NCBI GenBank assembly: GCA_900660155.1 | Contig: CABFPE010000076.1 | Coordinates: 1,112,031-1,133,714 of the forward strand | Length of the DNA stretch: 21,684 nt | Reading direction: 5' to 3' | Source: Hofstenia miamia | Taxonomy: Eukaryota; Xenacoelomorpha; Acoela; Hofsteniidae | Part shown: in pieces, positions 20,844-21,684 of the stretch | Layout: each line of letters opens with the position of its first letter | Numbering within the stretch: the first letter of the stretch is position 1 | Notes under the pieces: model-generated | What the model was told of the DNA's origin: nothing | Seen by the model: only the letters and a program-made list of their open reading frames with translations | Databases searched by the model: none | Made by a program: the position numbers and the translations under genes

Positions 20844-21330
20844 CATACAGACGAAGCACATCTTCAAATATATGCTAAAGGTAAAAGTCCAAGCAATTTA
20901 ACATTTCGTAGAAAAGCTGCCCATTTAATTCGTTTCTCATTTACATTAGTTTTCGTGATGACAACATATTCTAGTATATTAGGTGCACATATTTTTCTTC
21001 TTTTGCTCAAAGCAGGTATTGAACCAAACCCCGGGCCGAATATGTCCAAGATTTACACATACAGCGATTATTGTAGCATGATGAGTTTATCTCAGCAACC
21101 AAAATTTTACTAATAAACTATCTTCATACAACGAACTAGTACACCAAATTGGGAAAAACTCAATCTTAAGGATCTCTGAAACCTGGCTAACTGACATAGA
21201 CTCGGACATCACTTGGAAATCTAACAGTTATGAATTATTTCGCTGTGACAGGGATCTAAATCTTGCCAATAAATCTAAAGGAGACGGAGTGATGAGTAGT
21301 ATACATATAAGCGTAGGAGATCCCACTTTT
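20844..21330 (+). pseudogene. 5' fragment of a second LINE ORF: 2A-like peptide and endonuclease start
   Basis: After a stop at 20841-20843 an open frame runs to 21114. It includes KGKSPSNLTFRRKAAHLIRF, a hydrophobic run, and FLLLLKAGIEPNPGP, whose last part lies at 21012-21038. The GIExNPGP ending is the 2A-like ribosome-skipping signature found near the N-terminus of ORFs in several APE-type non-LTR elements (CR1, L2 and relatives). Here Gly replaces the Asp of the classical DxExNPGP. A frame change near 21100 leads into FTNKLSSYNELVHQIGKNSI, RISETWLTDIDSD and SYELFRCDRD, matching the ARSL.NKL..L...V and SETWL blocks of the endonuclease N-terminus. The frame then enters the minisatellite at 21310 and stops. 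No RT follows within the window. Confidence 0.72.
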
Positions 21331-21466
21331 TTCTGATTGGTCAAAAGGTCGAGCGTAGGAGATCCCACTTTTTTCTGATTGGTTGAGAGGTCGAGCATAG
21401 GAGATCCCACTTTTTTCTGATTGGTCGAGCGTAGGAGATCCCACTTTTTTGTGATTGGTCGAGAGG
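21310..21466. repeat. Minisatellite, four units of 34-42 bp, each with an inverted CCAAT box
   Basis: Units start at 21310, 21352, 21394 and 21428, with lengths 42, 42, 34 and about 39. All share GCRTAGGAGATCCCACTTTT and then CTGATTGGT (GTGATTGGT in unit 4). On the - strand each reads ACCAATCAG or close to it, the NF-Y-type CCAAT box. Unit 3 lacks eight bases of the GAGAGGTCG end. Differences between units are few, so the array is young. Confidence 0.9.
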
Positions 21467-21684
21467 GTTGGCCTTTGACCTGAGACGTCGTGGATATTGG
21501 CGGGGGGTGTTTTGCTGACCTCATGGATGTAATTTTACTAGTTTTTGTGTTATTTATGTGGCATAATTTAGTTTGCATTTTTTTACTTTTTTAGTTTTTA
21601 CTTTCCCACATAATTACATTTTTTACTTTCCCACATTACCTTACATTTTTTCATATTGTAAAAAGTGTTAAGAATCAAAACAAT
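21467..21684. repeat. T-rich right edge with a 25-bp direct repeat
   Basis: The word TTTTTACTTTCCCACAT occurs twice, 25 bases apart (from 21595 and 21620). A partial third copy (TTACATTTTTTCAT) follows and a degenerate one lies before at about 21580. No coding sequence was seen. The left part (21467-21520) is richer in G+C, including a run of six G residues. Confidence 0.6.

Noticed and set aside
21300..21470. Possible CRISPR-like array
   Set aside because: Units are contiguous and similar throughout with no unique spacers, and the context is a eukaryotic LINE fragment. This is an ordinary minisatellite.
21228..21578. A - strand frame with repeated TNQKKVGSPTLDL units
   Set aside because: The repetition simply reflects the 42-bp minisatellite, whose unit length is a multiple of three. 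One unit is 34 bp and breaks the frame, so there is no evidence of a repeat protein.

Overview
The window is AT-rich metazoan nuclear DNA. It carries multi-exon coding sequence with GT/AG introns and several decayed animal-type transposable elements, and nothing prokaryotic. The only host gene I recognise is the 3' half of a lipin (phosphatidate phosphatase) gene on the + strand. The tail of the protein after the conserved NHKG segment recalls the nematode-type lipin ending (a GF...SY.S pattern), but that comparison is from memory, so I do not commit to a phylum.

Layout. (1) 1-544: no gene seen. (2) 545-2859: two 131-bp direct repeats, 130/131 identical, bracket a roughly 2 kb segment. Its - strand holds a long lysine/glutamate-rich reading frame that I do not recognise. 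(3) about 2860-7790: a nearly full-length but dead L1/Tx1-like LINE on the - strand. ORF1 has a zinc-knuckle-like motif and a basic tail. ORF2 has an APE endonuclease, a reverse transcriptase with FADD, and a C-terminal CCHC. The ORF1 stop and ORF2 start are directly adjacent (TAA-ATG). ORF1 contains an imperfect tandem duplication with a single N at its junction. (4) about 8184-9440: a frameshifted - strand copy of a widespread hAT-like gene family (CFDTTSTNTG ... ACRHHIFEI). (5) 9441-12628: AT-rich, non-coding as far as I can see. (6) 12629-18877: five phase-compatible lipin exons, including the catalytic DIDGT exon and a terminal exon, separated by introns of about 0.6, 0.65, 0.1 and 3.8 kb. 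The last intron holds a small inverted-repeat (MITE-like) element. (7) 18860-18919: two strong, mutually exclusive RNA hairpins at the lipin stop codon and the start of the 3' UTR. (8) 19381-20118: remnant of a PIF/Harbinger transposon. (9) 20844-21466: fragment of a second LINE, on the + strand, whose ORF begins with a 2A-like AGIEPNPGP peptide followed by an endonuclease N-terminus. It runs straight into a four-copy minisatellite in which every unit carries an inverted CCAAT box.

The first lipin exon here opens inside a codon, so the N-terminal exons lie further upstream. I found none of them between 1 and 12628. The transposon cluster at 545-9440 therefore probably sits in a large upstream lipin intron, though this is inference. 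Lipin makes diacylglycerol from phosphatidate at ER and nuclear membranes. The other coding-like segments are selfish elements in various stages of decay and do not form a pathway with it.
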